DNA of 64,000 nt from Leucobacter celer subsp. astrifaciens (GCF_001273835.1 NZ_JHEI01000132.1:124001-188000), one strand, 5' to 3'. Positions 42,139 through 52,349 are shown, numbered from the stretch's first letter. The notes: a model not told the origin generated them from the sequence alone. Numbers and translations are program-made.

Positions 42139-42204
42139 CTGCTGTAGGCGCGCTCGCATGGGGCGGGCGTGAGAACCCTTCAGACATTTGGAAAGAGGTC
42201 AACT

Positions 42205-42501
42205 GTGTCGGTTGCCATCAAGCCGCTCGAAGATCGTATCGTTATCAAGCAGGTCGAGGCAGAGCAGACCACCGCGTCCGGTCTGGTGATCCCCGACAGC
42301 GCGAAGGAGAAGCCGCAGGAGGGCGAGGTCGTCGCCGTGGGTCCCGGCCGCATCTCGGACAACGGCACTCGCATCCCGCTCGACGTCGCCGTCGGCGACC
42401 TGGTGATCTACTCGAAGTTCGGCGGCACCGAGGTCAAGGTGGGCGGCGACGACTACCTGGTGCTCTCGGCCCGCGACATCCTCGCGGTGGTCGAGCGCTG
42501 A
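42205..42501 (+). CDS. groES: Co-chaperonin GroES
   Basis: 98 residues from the GTG at 42205. GroES hallmarks: [45 protein letters not shown], where the mobile loop is [16 protein letters not shown], and [28 protein letters not shown]. It caps the GroEL ring. No groEL follows: a strong terminator stands 19 bp after the stop, so this is a monocistronic groES under its own CIRCE, and groEL must be elsewhere. Confidence 0.97.
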   Translation: MSVAIKPLEDRIVIKQVEAEQTTASGLVIPDSAKEKPQEGEVVAVGPGRISDNGTRIPLDVAVGDLVIYSKFGGTEVKVGGDDYLVLSARDILAVVER

Positions 42502-42519
42502 GCGCACTCGCACGCGTCA

Positions 42520-42556
42520 GACGGGCCCGCCGATCCATGTGATCGGCGGGCCCGTC
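42520..42556 (+). terminator. Terminator after groES
   Basis: Perfect 16-bp arms (42520-42535 and 42541-42556, core GGGCCCGCCGATC) around a CATGT loop. Confidence 0.88.
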
Positions 42557-42662
42557 GTCGTGTACCGGGCTTTCCCGCCCGCCTCGCCTCCGCCTCGCCT
42601 CCGCCGCTCCTCCGCTCCGCTGCCGCGCCTCCTCTCTGCCTCCCGCCTCCTCCGCCGCCATT

Positions 42663-42740
42663 CCGTTCTTCGGCTCTCACCGTTCTCGCGGATGCCACAG
42701 GGGCCCTCGGTCCGAAACAACGGCGAGAGCCGAAGAACGG
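42663..42740. repeat. Long inverted repeat in the groES-rarD gap
   Basis: 22-bp arms at 42663-42684 and 42719-42740 (core TTCTTCGGCTCTC) with one mismatch and a 34-nt loop. The gap 42557-42885 otherwise holds CT-rich runs (42575-42660) and GGGCAGG/GGGCCGG-type short repeats (42780-42850), and no gene that I can support. The hairpin would be strong as RNA or DNA. Confidence 0.7.
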
Positions 42741-42885
42741 GAAGCGGGGCCGGGGCGTGACGCAGGCCTGGTCGGTCGGGGTTGAGCCAGGCTGGGGCGG
42801 GCAGGGCAGAGCCGGGTCGGGCCGGGGCAGGCAGAGCCCGGCCGGCTCGGAGAGCACCGGTGCACCGCAGGGGCGGAGCGACGGA

Positions 42886-42891
42886 TAGACT
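42886..42891 (+). promoter_or_regulatory. Leaderless-type -10 box of rarD
   Basis: TAGACT ends 6 nt before the GTG at 42898, and there is no Shine-Dalgarno sequence. Confidence 0.6.
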
Positions 42892-42897
42892 GACTCG

Positions 42898-43821
42898 GTG
42901 AAGCGAACTCGAGCCGGGCTGGGATACGGGCTGGGTGCGTATCTGCTCTGGGGGATCTTCCCCTTCTACTTCGGACTCATCGCCATGGTGGGTCCCTTCG
43001 AGGTGGTGCCGTGGCGCGTCGCCGCGACCCTGACGTTCTGCGCGATCCTGGTCACCGTCACCAGCCGCTGGCGCCAGGTCGGCCGGATCCTGCGCTCGCC
43101 CCGACTGCTCGGCTGGTTCACGCTGTCGGCGCTGCTGCTCTACGCGAACTGGCAGATCTTCATTCTCGGCGTGATGACCGGTCACGTGCTCGAGACCTCG
43201 CTCGGGTACTTCATCAACCCGCTCTTCACGATCCTCATCGGCGTGCTGGTGCGCAAGGAGCATCTCACCCGTCCGCAGTGGGTCGCCGTGGGGATCGCGG
43301 CCGTGGGGGTGTCGATCGCGGCGATCGCGTACGGCGCCTTCCCGTGGATCGCCCTCGGCCTCGCCGTCTCGTTCGGGCTCTACGGGGCCGTGCACAAGCA
43401 CGCCGGCGAGGAGGTCGACGGCATCACCGGGCTCACCATCGAGACGCTCGCCTCGCTGCCGGTCGCCGCGGTGCAGCTCATGGTAGTGGTGAGCCTCTTC
43501 GGCATCAACGCCTTCTCCTTCGGGCCGGGCGTCTCGGTGCTCGTGCTCCTCAGCGGGATCATGACGGCCGTGCCGCTGATCCTCTTCGGGGAGGCCACGC
43601 GGCGGTTGTCGCTCTCCTACATGGGCTTCCTGCAGTTCCTCACCCCGATCCTCGGATTCCTCTACGGCTACTTCGTGATGCGCGAGGAGATGCCGTTCAG
43701 CCGCTGGATCGGATTCATCGCCGTGTGGATCGCGCTCATGATCCTCATCGCCGACATGATCGCCCAGCTGCGTCGTTCGCCCACGGCACAGACCAACACC
43801 GCGCCCATTCCTTTAGACTGA
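42898..43821 (+). CDS. rarD: RarD-type EamA-family permease
   Basis: 307 residues with about 10 membrane segments. RarD pattern: GLGYGLGAYLLWGIFPFYFGLI and VVPWRVAATL at the N-terminus, LLYANWQIFILGVMTGHVLETSLGYFINPLFTILIGVLVRKEHLTRPQW in the middle, SFGLYGAVHKHAG and LTIETLASLPVA, then FGEATRRLSLSYMGFLQFLTPILGFLYGYFVMREEMP. RarD is a chloramphenicol-sensitivity-type permease whose substrate is unsettled. The start is GTG with a leaderless promoter. The guaB -10 (TAGACT, 43814-43819) overlaps its last codons. Confidence 0.9.
   Translation: MKRTRAGLGYGLGAYLLWGIFPFYFGLIAMVGPFEVVPWRVAATLTFCAILVTVTSRWRQVGRILRSPRLLGWFTLSALLLYANWQIFILGVMTGHVLETSLGYFINPLFTILIGVLVRKEHLTRPQWVAVGIAAVGVSIAAIAYGAFPWIALGLAVSFGLYGAVHKHAGEEVDGITGLTIETLASLPVAAVQLMVVVSLFGINAFSFGPGVSVLVLLSGIMTAVPLILFGEATRRLSLSYMGFLQFLTPILGFLYGYFVMREEMPFSRWIGFIAVWIALMILIADMIAQLRRSPTAQTNTAPIPLD
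43814..43819 (+). promoter_or_regulatory. Probable -10 box of guaB inside the rarD 3' end
   Basis: TAGACT at 43814-43819 overlaps the last codons of rarD. It would give guaB a leader of about 68 nt. I see no good -35. Confidence 0.4.
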
Positions 43822-43887
43822 GAGAGGTGCGGGGGGAGTCATCAGCGACCCTCGGCACCCACCAGGCTCCCACCACAACACAGATGA

Positions 43888-45396
<1,509 letters not shown>

Positions 45397-45409
45397 GCGC
45401 GGCGATCGC

Positions 45410-45452
45410 GAATCCCCCGTTCATCGACCCTGTCGAGGTGAGCGGGGGATTC
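45410..45452 (+). terminator. Terminator after guaB
   Basis: 14-bp arms 45410-45423 and 45439-45452 (core AATCCCCCG/CGGGGGATT) with one G-U pair, enclosing a nested TCGAC-CCT-GTCGA hairpin. Confidence 0.8.
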
Positions 45453-45582
45453 GTGCGTCTCCGAGCCGCAGCGATCACCTCTTCTCAGTCGGAACCGACG
45501 GGAGGGAGCCGGGAGGGTTTCCGTTCACCTCGGCGAACTCGACGAACGTGGGTGCGGACGGAGCGCTCAGGCGGTGGCCAGA

Positions 45583-45588
45583 TAGACT
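45583..45588 (+). promoter_or_regulatory. Leaderless-type -10 box of guaB3
   Basis: TAGACT ends 6 nt before the GTG at 45595, with no Shine-Dalgarno sequence. Confidence 0.6.
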
Positions 45589-45594
45589 GGTCGG

Positions 45595-46716
45595 GTGAGC
45601 AACGAGATCGAGATCGGCCGCGGCAAGCGCGCCAGGCGCGTGTACACCTTCGATGAGATCGGCATCGTGCCGACCAGGCGCACGCGCGACCCCGAGCTCG
45701 TCTCGACCGCGTGGACGATCGACGCGTTCCAGTTCGAGATCCCGGTGCTGGGCGCCCCCATGGACTCGGTGATGTCGCCCGAGACCGCGATCGCGCTCGG
45801 CCGTCTGGGCGGCCTCGGCGTGCTCAACCTCGAGGGGCTGTGGACCCGGCATGAGGACCCGGTGCCGCTGCTCGAGGAGCTCGCCGGCATCGACGACGAC
45901 ATCGTCGCGGTGAAGCGCCTGCGCGAGCTGTACTCCGCGCCGATCCAGCCCGAGCTGATCCGCGCCCGACTCGGCGAGATCCGCGAGGCCGGCGTGACCG
46001 TCGCCGGCGCGCTCTCACCGCACCGCACCGCGGAGTTCACCGAGACCGTGGTGAACGCGGGCGTCGACCTCTTCGTGATCCGCGGCAACACCGTCTCCGC
46101 CGAGCACGTGGCGCAGGAGGGCCGGGAGCCGCTCAACCTCAAGCAGTTCATCTACGAGCTCGACGTGCCCGTGATCGTGGGCGGCGCCGCGACCTACCAG
46201 TCGGCGCTGCACCTCATGCGCACGGGGGCCGCCGGCGTGCTCGTGGGCTTCGGCGGCGGCGCGTCCTCGACGACGCGTGCCACGCTCGGCATCCGCGCCC
46301 CTATGGCCACCGCGATCGCCGACGTGGCGGGCGCGCGCAGCGACTATCTCGACGAGTCGGGCGGACGCTACGTGCACGTGATCGCCGACGGCGGCCTCGG
46401 CACCTCGGGCGACCTCATCAAGGCGATGGCGTGCGGCGCCGACGCGGTGATGCTGGGTGCGGCGCTGGCCAAGGCGTCGGACGCCCCCGGCCGGGGATGG
46501 CACTGGGGTCAGGAAGCGCACCACGAGGATCTGCCGCGCGGCAAGCGCATGCCCGTCGGCTCCGTCGCACCCCTCGCCGAGATCGTGAACGGTCCGGCGC
46601 ACGTCGCCGACGGCAGCGCGAACCTCATCGGCGCGCTGCGCCGTGCGATGGCCACGACCGGCTACTCGGAGCTCAAGGGCTTCCAGCGCATCGGCATCGT
46701 GCACGCCGAGCGCTGA
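45595..46716 (+). CDS. guaB3: GuaB3 family IMP dehydrogenase-related protein
   Basis: 373 residues, GTG start. N-terminal EIEIGRGKRARRVYTFDEIGIVPTRRTRDPELV, then FEIPVLGAPMDSVMSPETAIALGRLGGLGVLNLEGLWTRHEDP, which is the GuaB3 form. The barrel lacks the inserted CBS domains, and the IMPDH catalytic Cys loop is absent (GVLVGFGGGASSTTRATLGIRAPMATAI sits in its place), so it is not a standard IMP dehydrogenase. GuaB3 is widespread in actinobacteria beside guaB; other activities such as GMP-linked reduction have been proposed, but its role here is open. Confidence 0.9.
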   Translation: MSNEIEIGRGKRARRVYTFDEIGIVPTRRTRDPELVSTAWTIDAFQFEIPVLGAPMDSVMSPETAIALGRLGGLGVLNLEGLWTRHEDPVPLLEELAGIDDDIVAVKRLRELYSAPIQPELIRARLGEIREAGVTVAGALSPHRTAEFTETVVNAGVDLFVIRGNTVSAEHVAQEGREPLNLKQFIYELDVPVIVGGAATYQSALHLMRTGAAGVLVGFGGGASSTTRATLGIRAPMATAIADVAGARSDYLDESGGRYVHVIADGGLGTSGDLIKAMACGADAVMLGAALAKASDAPGRGWHWGQEAHHEDLPRGKRMPVGSVAPLAEIVNGPAHVADGSANLIGALRRAMATTGYSELKGFQRIGIVHAER

Positions 46717-46732
46717 GGGGAGCGCGAAGACG

Positions 46733-47641
46733 TTGTCGGTCACCACTCACGAGTCGTCGCGGCGACTGGAGTACCTGGGCGAGCCCACGCTCGGCCAGGT
46801 GATGCGCAGGCCCCGGTGGATCCTCGCCCTGCTGCTCGCCCTGCTCGTGGCAGCCGTGTTCGCGTGGCTGGGACAGTGGCAGATGGACAATGCGATCCGG
46901 TCCGACGCTCAGCAGGAGGTCGACACGGAGACCCCTCGCCTGCTCGCCGAGGTCGACGAGGCCGGCTCGGGCGTGACCGATGCCGCAGCCGGCATGGTCG
47001 TGCTCGTCAGCGGTGCGCTGGTGCCCGGTGACACGAGGATCGTGACCCCGCGCGAGAACGCGGGGGAGATGGGCGCCTGGGTGGTCGGGCATCTCGCCGT
47101 GGCTGCGGAGCCGGGCGGCGAGGACACCGGTGTCGGCCTGGCCGTGGCGATCGGGTGGGCGCCCAGCGTCGAGCAGGCGGAAGCGGCCGCTGCGCGATTC
47201 GAGGCGGATCCCGCGTTCGCGGACCTGCGAGACCTCGAGGGGCGCTTCATGCCGCCCGAGGGGCCCGTCATCCCGAAGGCGGGCGAGGATCCGCAGGTCA
47301 TGCACGCGATGGTGCCCGCGCAGCTCGTCAACTCCTGGCAGCCGGTCGAGGGTCCCGTGCACTCCGGGTACCTGGTGGTGCACCCGACCGGCGGGGGAGC
47401 GGAGATGCTCGCAGGGGCGGGGCTCGACGCCATCGACTCGGTGCCGCCCGAGCCCGCCGAGAGCGTGAGCTGGCTCAACGTCTTCTACGCGATCGAGTGG
47501 ATCGTGTTCGCGGGCTTCGCGATCTTCTTGTGGTATCGCCTTGCGCGTGACGCGTGGGAGAAGGAGCACGAGCTCCAGAAGCTGACTGCGGCCGAGGGCG
47601 GCCGCAGCGCCGTCGGCGGGCAAAGCGATGCTTTGCTCTGA
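46733..47641 (+). CDS. SURF1 family cytochrome oxidase assembly protein
   Basis: 302 residues from a TTG at 46733 (GGGGAG about 10 nt upstream); an internal ATG at 46802 is possible but lacks a ribosome site. SURF1 layout: one membrane segment near the N-terminus (PRWILALLLALLVAAVFAWLGQWQMD), a long extracytoplasmic domain with VVGHLAV, VAIGWAP and LEGRFMPPEGPVIP, and a second membrane segment at the end (LNVFYAIEWIVFAGFAIFLWYRLARD). It helps assemble cytochrome c oxidase. The C-terminal tail after LQKL is altered by a local duplication (see 47532-47704), which replaced the original QAETAAD ending. Confidence 0.85.
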   Translation: MSVTTHESSRRLEYLGEPTLGQVMRRPRWILALLLALLVAAVFAWLGQWQMDNAIRSDAQQEVDTETPRLLAEVDEAGSGVTDAAAGMVVLVSGALVPGDTRIVTPRENAGEMGAWVVGHLAVAAEPGGEDTGVGLAVAIGWAPSVEQAEAAAARFEADPAFADLRDLEGRFMPPEGPVIPKAGEDPQVMHAMVPAQLVNSWQPVEGPVHSGYLVVHPTGGGAEMLAGAGLDAIDSVPPEPAESVSWLNVFYAIEWIVFAGFAIFLWYRLARDAWEKEHELQKLTAAEGGRSAVGGQSDALL

Positions 47642-47704
47642 CCGCCTTGCCGGGTACCGCCTTGCGCGTGATGCGTGGGAGAAGGAGCACGAGCTCCAGA
47701 AGCT
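47532..47704 (+). repeat. 121-bp offset duplication of the SURF1 gene 3' end
   Basis: A 52-bp segment at 47532-47583 recurs at 47653-47704 with two changes, offset by 121 bp. The second copy, read in its own frame, encodes YRLARDAWEKEHELQKLQAETAAD followed by a stop, which looks like the original gene ending. The first copy runs on into different codons and stops at 47641. The duplication changed the frame because 121 is not a multiple of 3. Confidence 0.85.
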
Positions 47705-47725
47705 CCAGGCCGAAACCGCCGCTGA

Positions 47726-47792
47726 TTGAGCGGAGCGCGGAGTCGAAATCGAGGCGCTGGCCGTGGTTTCGACTCCGCTCCGCTCCGCTCAA
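47726..47792. repeat. Inverted pair of the dispersed TTGAGCGGAG repeat
   Basis: TTGAGCGGAGCGCGGAGTC...AAA at 47726-47748 faces a reverse-complement-like copy at 47767-47792 (TTTCGACTCCGCTCCGCTC), with an 18-nt spacer. It starts at the stop codon of the ancestral SURF1 ending, and may act as its terminator. Confidence 0.7.
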
Positions 47793-47887
47793 CCGGCGGG
47801 AGTTCCGTTGCGCTCGCGCAGGATGACGGGATGCTGAGCGCCCGGCATCGACCGGGCGTTCAGCAAGGCTCAAATAGAATGGAAGCC

Positions 47888-48352
47888 ATGCAGCTGCAGC
47901 CGAAGCCATCTGATTACCCGCGCATTCGAAAGGCGCTGAGCTTCTACAAGGTGACCTCGGTCATCACCGGCGTCATGCTGCTCCTGCTGTGCGCCGTGAT
48001 GGTGATGAAGTACGCCTTCAACGTGCAGCTCTTCCTCTTCACCGCCGACGGCTTCGCCCACTTCTACCCGCTCGCGCCCGAGGGGCTCGAGAGCGAGTTC
48101 CAGGCTGAGGGCTTCGACCTGTTCAAGGCGATCCTCATCGCCCACGGTTGGTTCTACGTCGTCTACCTGATCTCCGACTTCCTGCTCTGGAGCCCGATGC
48201 GGTGGCACTTCGGGCGTTTCCTGCTGATCGCTCTGGGCGGCGTGATCCCGTTCATGTCGTTCTTCCTCGAGGCGCGCATCGTGCGCGAGGTGCGGTCGTT
48301 CCTCGACTCCCGCGAGGCCGCGCCGGCCGCTGCAGCCCCCGCCGAGGCGTAG
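47888..48352 (+). CDS. DUF3817 family membrane protein
   Basis: 154 residues from the ATG at 47888; TAGAAT 7 nt upstream suggests a leaderless start, and an ATG at 47879 overlaps that -10 box. Three or four membrane segments: YKVTSVITGVMLLLLCAVMVMKYAF, FKAILIAHGWFYVVYLISDFLLWSPM (with the HGxFYVxYLxxDFLL DUF3817 core) and FGRFLLIALGGVIPFMSFFLEARIVREV. Function unknown. In many actinobacteria it lies between SURF1 and guaA, as here. Confidence 0.85.
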   Translation: MQLQPKPSDYPRIRKALSFYKVTSVITGVMLLLLCAVMVMKYAFNVQLFLFTADGFAHFYPLAPEGLESEFQAEGFDLFKAILIAHGWFYVVYLISDFLLWSPMRWHFGRFLLIALGGVIPFMSFFLEARIVREVRSFLDSREAAPAAAAPAEA

Positions 48353-48448
48353 CACCCAGGCATCGCGCATCGCGGTCAGGGGAGAACCCGGAGTGCTGCG
48401 CGCGACGATAGAATTGCTCCTTGAGCTTCCCGATCCGAAAGGCCCGTA

Positions 48449-50032
48449 ATGGCAGAACAGACTGATACCGGGCATCGCCCCGTTCTCGTCGTCGACTTCG
48501 GCGCGCAGTACGCGCAGCTGATCGCCCGTCGTGTGCGCGAGGCCGGAGTGTACTCCGAGCTGGTCCCGCACACGATCACCGCGGCAGAGGTCGAGGCGAA
48601 GCAGCCGCTCGGCATCGTCCTCTCGGGCGGCCCGTCCTCGGTGTACGAAGAGGGCGCTCCGCAGTTCGACGAGAGCGTCTTCCAGCTCGGCATCCCCGTG
48701 CTCGGCATCTGCTACGGCTTCCAGGTGATGGCGCGCGCGCTCGGCGGCGAGGTCGGCAACACCGGCGATCGCGAGTACGGCGCCACCGAGGCCGAGGTGC
48801 TCGGTGACGGCGGTGCCATCCTCGGCGGCCAGCCCGAGACGCAGAACGTCTGGATGAGCCACGGCGACGCCGTGCAGCAGGCGCCCGCGGGCTTCGACGT
48901 GCTCGCGCGCACCGCCGTGACTCCCGTGGCCGCCTTCGGCTCGCTCGAGAAGAAGCTCTACGGCGTGCAGTGGCACCCCGAGGTGAAGCACTCGGATCAC
49001 GGTCAGCGCATCCTCGAGAACTTCCTGCACCACGTCGCGGGCATCGCTCCCGACTGGAACGCGGGCAACGTCATCGCCGAGCAGGTCGAGCGCATCCGCG
49101 CGCAGGTGGGCAACGCCCGCGTCATCTCGGCGCTCTCGGGCGGGGTCGATTCCGCGGTCTCGACCGCGCTCGTGCACAAGGCCATCGGCGACCAGCTCAC
49201 GGCGGTGTTCGTCGACCACGGCCTGCTGCGCAAGGGCGAGCGCGAGCAGGTGGAGCGCGACTACGTGGCCTCCACGGGTGTGCACCTCATCACCGTGCAC
49301 GCGGCCGACACCTTCCTCGGCCACCTCGAGGGGGTCACCGACCCCGAGGAGAAGCGCAAGATCATCGGCCGCGAGTTCATCCGCGCCTTCGAGCAGGTGC
49401 AGCGCGACCTCGTCGCCGAGGCGAAGGCCGAGGGCGAGCAGGTCAGGTTCCTCGTGCAGGGCACGCTGTACCCCGACGTCGTCGAGTCGGGTGGCGGGTC
49501 GGGCACCGCGAACATCAAGTCGCACCACAACGTGGGCGGCCTGCCCGACGACCTCGACTTCGAGCTCATCGAGCCGCTGCGCACCCTCTTCAAGGACGAG
49601 GTGCGCGCGATCGGCCGCGAGCTCGGCATCCCCGAGGCCATCGTGGGCCGCCAGCCGTTCCCCGGTCCCGGGCTCGGGATCCGCATCGTCGGCGAGGTGA
49701 CGCGCGAGCGTCTCGACGTGCTGCGCGAGGCCGACGCGATCGCCCGCGAGGAGCTCACCGCCGCGGGCCTCGACCAGGAGATCTGGCAGTGCCCCGTCGT
49801 GCTGCTCGCCGATGTGCGCTCGGTGGGCGTGCAGGGCGACGGCCGCACCTACGGGCACCCCATCGTGCTGCGTCCGGTCTCGTCGGAGGACGCCATGACC
49901 GCCGACTGGACGCGGGTGCCCTACGAGGTGCTCGCACGCATCTCGAACCGCATCACCAACCAGGTGCCCGAGGTCAACCGTGTCGTGCTCGACGTGACGT
50001 CGAAGCCGCCGGGGACCATCGAGTGGGAATGA
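48449..50032 (+). CDS. guaA: GMP synthase (glutamine-hydrolyzing)
   Basis: 527 residues. Class I amidotransferase domain (1-200) with [27 protein letters not shown], nucleophile loop [12 protein letters not shown] and [12 protein letters not shown]. Then the ATP-pyrophosphatase domain with PP-loop [23 protein letters not shown], and the C-terminal dimerisation domain ([47 protein letters not shown], ending [14 protein letters not shown]). It aminates XMP to GMP. A TAGAAT -10 box at 48410-48415 gives a leader of about 30 nt. Confidence 0.97.
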   Translation: MAEQTDTGHRPVLVVDFGAQYAQLIARRVREAGVYSELVPHTITAAEVEAKQPLGIVLSGGPSSVYEEGAPQFDESVFQLGIPVLGICYGFQVMARALGGEVGNTGDREYGATEAEVLGDGGAILGGQPETQNVWMSHGDAVQQAPAGFDVLARTAVTPVAAFGSLEKKLYGVQWHPEVKHSDHGQRILENFLHHVAGIAPDWNAGNVIAEQVERIRAQVGNARVISALSGGVDSAVSTALVHKAIGDQLTAVFVDHGLLRKGEREQVERDYVASTGVHLITVHAADTFLGHLEGVTDPEEKRKIIGREFIRAFEQVQRDLVAEAKAEGEQVRFLVQGTLYPDVVESGGGSGTANIKSHHNVGGLPDDLDFELIEPLRTLFKDEVRAIGRELGIPEAIVGRQPFPGPGLGIRIVGEVTRERLDVLREADAIAREELTAAGLDQEIWQCPVVLLADVRSVGVQGDGRTYGHPIVLRPVSSEDAMTADWTRVPYEVLARISNRITNQVPEVNRVVLDVTSKPPGTIEWE

Positions 50033-50202
50033 CGGAGACGCTCCCGCTCGCAATAAGGACCGTGTGGAAATCGGACGCGTCAGCGGCGGAGTGGGAGTGA
50101 GTACTCTCTGAACGAGCTTCGAGGGGGCAGAGAACATTCAAAGTCCCGTACCGGAGGGGTCTCGTCATGAGGTTGCTTCTCTGCCGACGATCCGTTCAGG
50201 GG

Positions 50203-50865
50203 CTATAAGGTCAGGGTGGGAAGAAGGCGGCTTCCGATTTCCCTCCCTGTGAAGATGCCGACCCAGGCGCCGAAGATCATCCAAGGGCCGAGGGGCAACT
50301 CGATATCCCGGTGCCGTCCGCCGACAGTCACCAGGATGAACGCAGCCGAGCCGCCGAGGAAGATGCCTGAGCAGCCGCCGATAACGAGTTCCTCCCACCC
50401 GCCCCATGCGAGTGGCATGCCCAGCAGGCCCGCTAGCTTCACATCCCCGTTTCCCAGGGAACCGCGCGAGAGGACTCTGAGAACGCTGTAGAACAGCGCG
50501 AGAGCGAGGCTGCCGATCAGGGCTCTGGCTAAAGGCTCAGGATCTGCTGCCGCGATTGCTGCGGTCGCCGTTAGCGCGGCGAAAGCGGTGTAAGCCGGCA
50601 GGAGGATCCGATTCGGCAGACGGAACGAGCCGAGGTCGATCAGCGTGAGCGAGACCGACGCTGCTGCAAGGATCAGGTACGCAGTCAGCACGAGGGCGGA
50701 TACGTCTGCATCGACCGGAAGGCGCTCGAATCCACCTTGGAACCACCACCAGACAACGGTTGGCATGGCGAGTCCTACGGCTACCAGCCGTGTCGCATTA
50801 TATTCCGTGCATAGGATACGGTGAGCCGCCGCGAACTCGAATGGTCCCGGTGATGGCGCGCCCAT
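50203..50865 (-). CDS. Minimal prepilin peptidase (A24 family) without the N-methylation domain
   Basis: 220 residues if started at the ATG at 50865; the open frame extends further up to 51129 but that part looks non-coding. Six or so membrane segments. The two catalytic Asp contexts of A24 peptidases are present: LTLIDLGSFRLPNRIL near the N-terminus and GSLGNGDVKLAGLLGMPLAWGGW. The N-terminal methylase domain and Cys motif of full-length PilD are missing, as in TadV/CpaA-type enzymes. No pilin or secretion genes are nearby, so its substrate is unknown. Confidence 0.78.
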   Translation of the reverse strand: MGAPSPGPFEFAAAHRILCTEYNATRLVAVGLAMPTVVWWWFQGGFERLPVDADVSALVLTAYLILAAASVSLTLIDLGSFRLPNRILLPAYTAFAALTATAAIAAADPEPLARALIGSLALALFYSVLRVLSRGSLGNGDVKLAGLLGMPLAWGGWEELVIGGCSGIFLGGSAAFILVTVGGRHRDIELPLGPWMIFGAWVGIFTGREIGSRLLPTLTL

Positions 50866-51269
50866 CGGGGTCGGGCCCATGCGGTTCGGGCTGGCACGCG
50901 GTGGCCGTGGACGGCGAGAAGCATGCTGAGTCGGTGCAAGCCTCGGTGTTCCGTATGCTTCGTCGGGGCGTATGCGTCGGCGCAGCATATCTGCACTCTC
51001 CTTTCCGTGAAGCGAATGTCGATGCGGAGATGGGAAATGGCTGACGTGTAGGGGGCTACGTAGGGGAACGACGGCCATGGTCGCAATTGTGATGCGTGAG
51101 GAGCAACCGAGCGCTTCGTTTTTGTGCACGGGCTCGCAACTGTGGAAAACTTGGTGACGACCCCCAAGCTGGGGATAATCGCTCAGACTACTCGTCGATG
51201 CCGCGCTGGCCGGGCTCGTTGCGTAAGTACGTCTTTCGACGTGGCCTGAAGACCTGACAGACTGGGGGT
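50866..51269. other. Intergenic region between the prepilin peptidase and NYN genes
   Basis: 404 bp with lower GC than its surroundings. On the minus strand it holds the promoter of the peptidase; on the plus strand CAGACT (51258-51263) lies 6 nt before the NYN gene's GTG. TTTTCCACA-like (minus strand, 51141-51149) and CCCCAAGCTGGGG (51161-51173) sequences are present but isolated. I see no gene. Confidence 0.5.
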
Positions 51270-52214
51270 GTGCCGGATACTCAGAACGGCCGCGTGGCGG
51301 TCTACCTCGACTTCGATAACATCGTGCTCTCCTGGTACGACCGGGTGCATGGGCGCAACTCCTTTGCCCGCGACCGGCAGCGGATCGCCGAGAACCCCGG
51401 AGACCCCGAGACGGCTGCCCGGCTGCGCGCGGCCATCGTGGATGTCGGCGCGATCATCGACTACGCGTCGTCGTTCGGCACGCTCGTGCTCACCCGCGCC
51501 TACGCCGACTGGTCGGCGCCCATCAACTCCGAGTACCGTTCGCAGCTGGTCGCCCGTGCGGTCGACCTCGTGCAGCTCTTCCCAGCCGCGGCCTACGCTA
51601 AGAACGGCGCCGACATCCGCCTCGCGGTCGACGCGGTGGAGGACATGTTCCGGCTCGCCGACCTCACGCACGTGGTGATCGTCGCCGGCGACTCCGACTA
51701 CGTGCCGCTGGCGCAGCGCTGCAAGCGCCTCGGGCGGTACGTGGTGGGGATCGGCGTCGCCGGTTCGACCGCGAAGGCGCTCACCGCCGCCTGCGACGAG
51801 TTCGCATCCTACGACGCGCTTCCCGGCATCGAGCCGGTCGAGCGCGAGCAGCCCGCGAAGCGGCAGCGGAAGGGGAGCGCGGCGTCCGCGCCGAAGGAAG
51901 AGGCCGAGCGGGCGGCGGCCCAGTCCTTGACCGAGGTGGATGAAGACGGAGAGCTCGTCGTCGCCGACGACGATCCCGAGATCGCAGTGACGGGCCTGCT
52001 GATCCGCGCGCTCTGGCTGAGCCAGGACAAGGATGATTCGGGCTGGCTCTACAGCTCCGCGGTGAAGCAGCAGATGCGGCGCATGGATCCCTCCTTCAGT
52101 GAGAAGGCTCTCGGGTTCCGCTCCTTCTCCGACTTCCTCCGATCCCGGTCGGATGTCGTCGAACTGGAGGAGTCGGGCCACGAGCGTCTGGTGCGCCTGA
52201 AGGATCAGGGGTAG
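51270..52214 (+). CDS. NYN-domain ribonuclease with C-terminal OST-HTH/LOTUS domain
   Basis: 314 residues, GTG start with a leaderless-type CAGACT box. The NYN (PIN-like) domain covers about residues 8-180, with acidic metal ligands in VAVYLDFDNIVLSW, NGADIRLAVDAVEDMF and VIVAGDSDYVPLAQRCKRLGRYVVGIGVAGS. A charged linker (about 190-240) leads to an OST-HTH/LOTUS domain (LIRALWLSQDKDDSGWLYSSAVKQQMRRMDPSFSEKALGFRSFSDFLRSRSDVVELEESG). Together these suggest an RNA- or DNA-binding nuclease. A bidirectional terminator follows at 52295. Confidence 0.88.
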   Translation: MPDTQNGRVAVYLDFDNIVLSWYDRVHGRNSFARDRQRIAENPGDPETAARLRAAIVDVGAIIDYASSFGTLVLTRAYADWSAPINSEYRSQLVARAVDLVQLFPAAAYAKNGADIRLAVDAVEDMFRLADLTHVVIVAGDSDYVPLAQRCKRLGRYVVGIGVAGSTAKALTAACDEFASYDALPGIEPVEREQPAKRQRKGSAASAPKEEAERAAAQSLTEVDEDGELVVADDDPEIAVTGLLIRALWLSQDKDDSGWLYSSAVKQQMRRMDPSFSEKALGFRSFSDFLRSRSDVVELEESGHERLVRLKDQG

Positions 52215-52294
52215 GAACGCTCCGCGGGCCGGCGTTCAGAGCGGATACTGCGGCTGCGCGCAGAATGACAGGGTGGCGCGCAGCCTGACGAGAA

Positions 52295-52340
52295 AACGAA
52301 GGAGGGGGCCCGGCAATGCCGGACCCCCTCCTTTCGTTTC
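52295..52340. terminator. Bidirectional terminator between the NYN and Bax-inhibitor genes
   Basis: A strong hairpin with outer arms AAACGAAGGAGGGGG and CCCCCTCCTTTCGTTT and an inner CCGGC/GCCGG stem, between convergent genes; it is flanked by an A run and a T-rich run. Confidence 0.88.
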
Positions 52341-52349
52341 GCGCGAAGC

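Noticed and set aside
50167..50208. Short open frame MRLLLCRRSVQGL after a GGAGGGG sequence
   Set aside because: Thirteen codons, overlapping the 3' end of the convergent prepilin peptidase gene, with no downstream gene for it to regulate. A leader peptide cannot be supported.
50866..51129. Longer N-terminus for the prepilin peptidase
   Set aside because: The extra 88 residues are His/Arg/Pro-rich with no family similarity and lie over a promoter-like, AT-richer stretch.
51123..51173. Replication-origin-like DnaA boxes (TTTTCCACA and TTGTGCACG)
   Set aside because: Only two weak matches with no AT-rich unwinding element and no dnaA or dnaN nearby.
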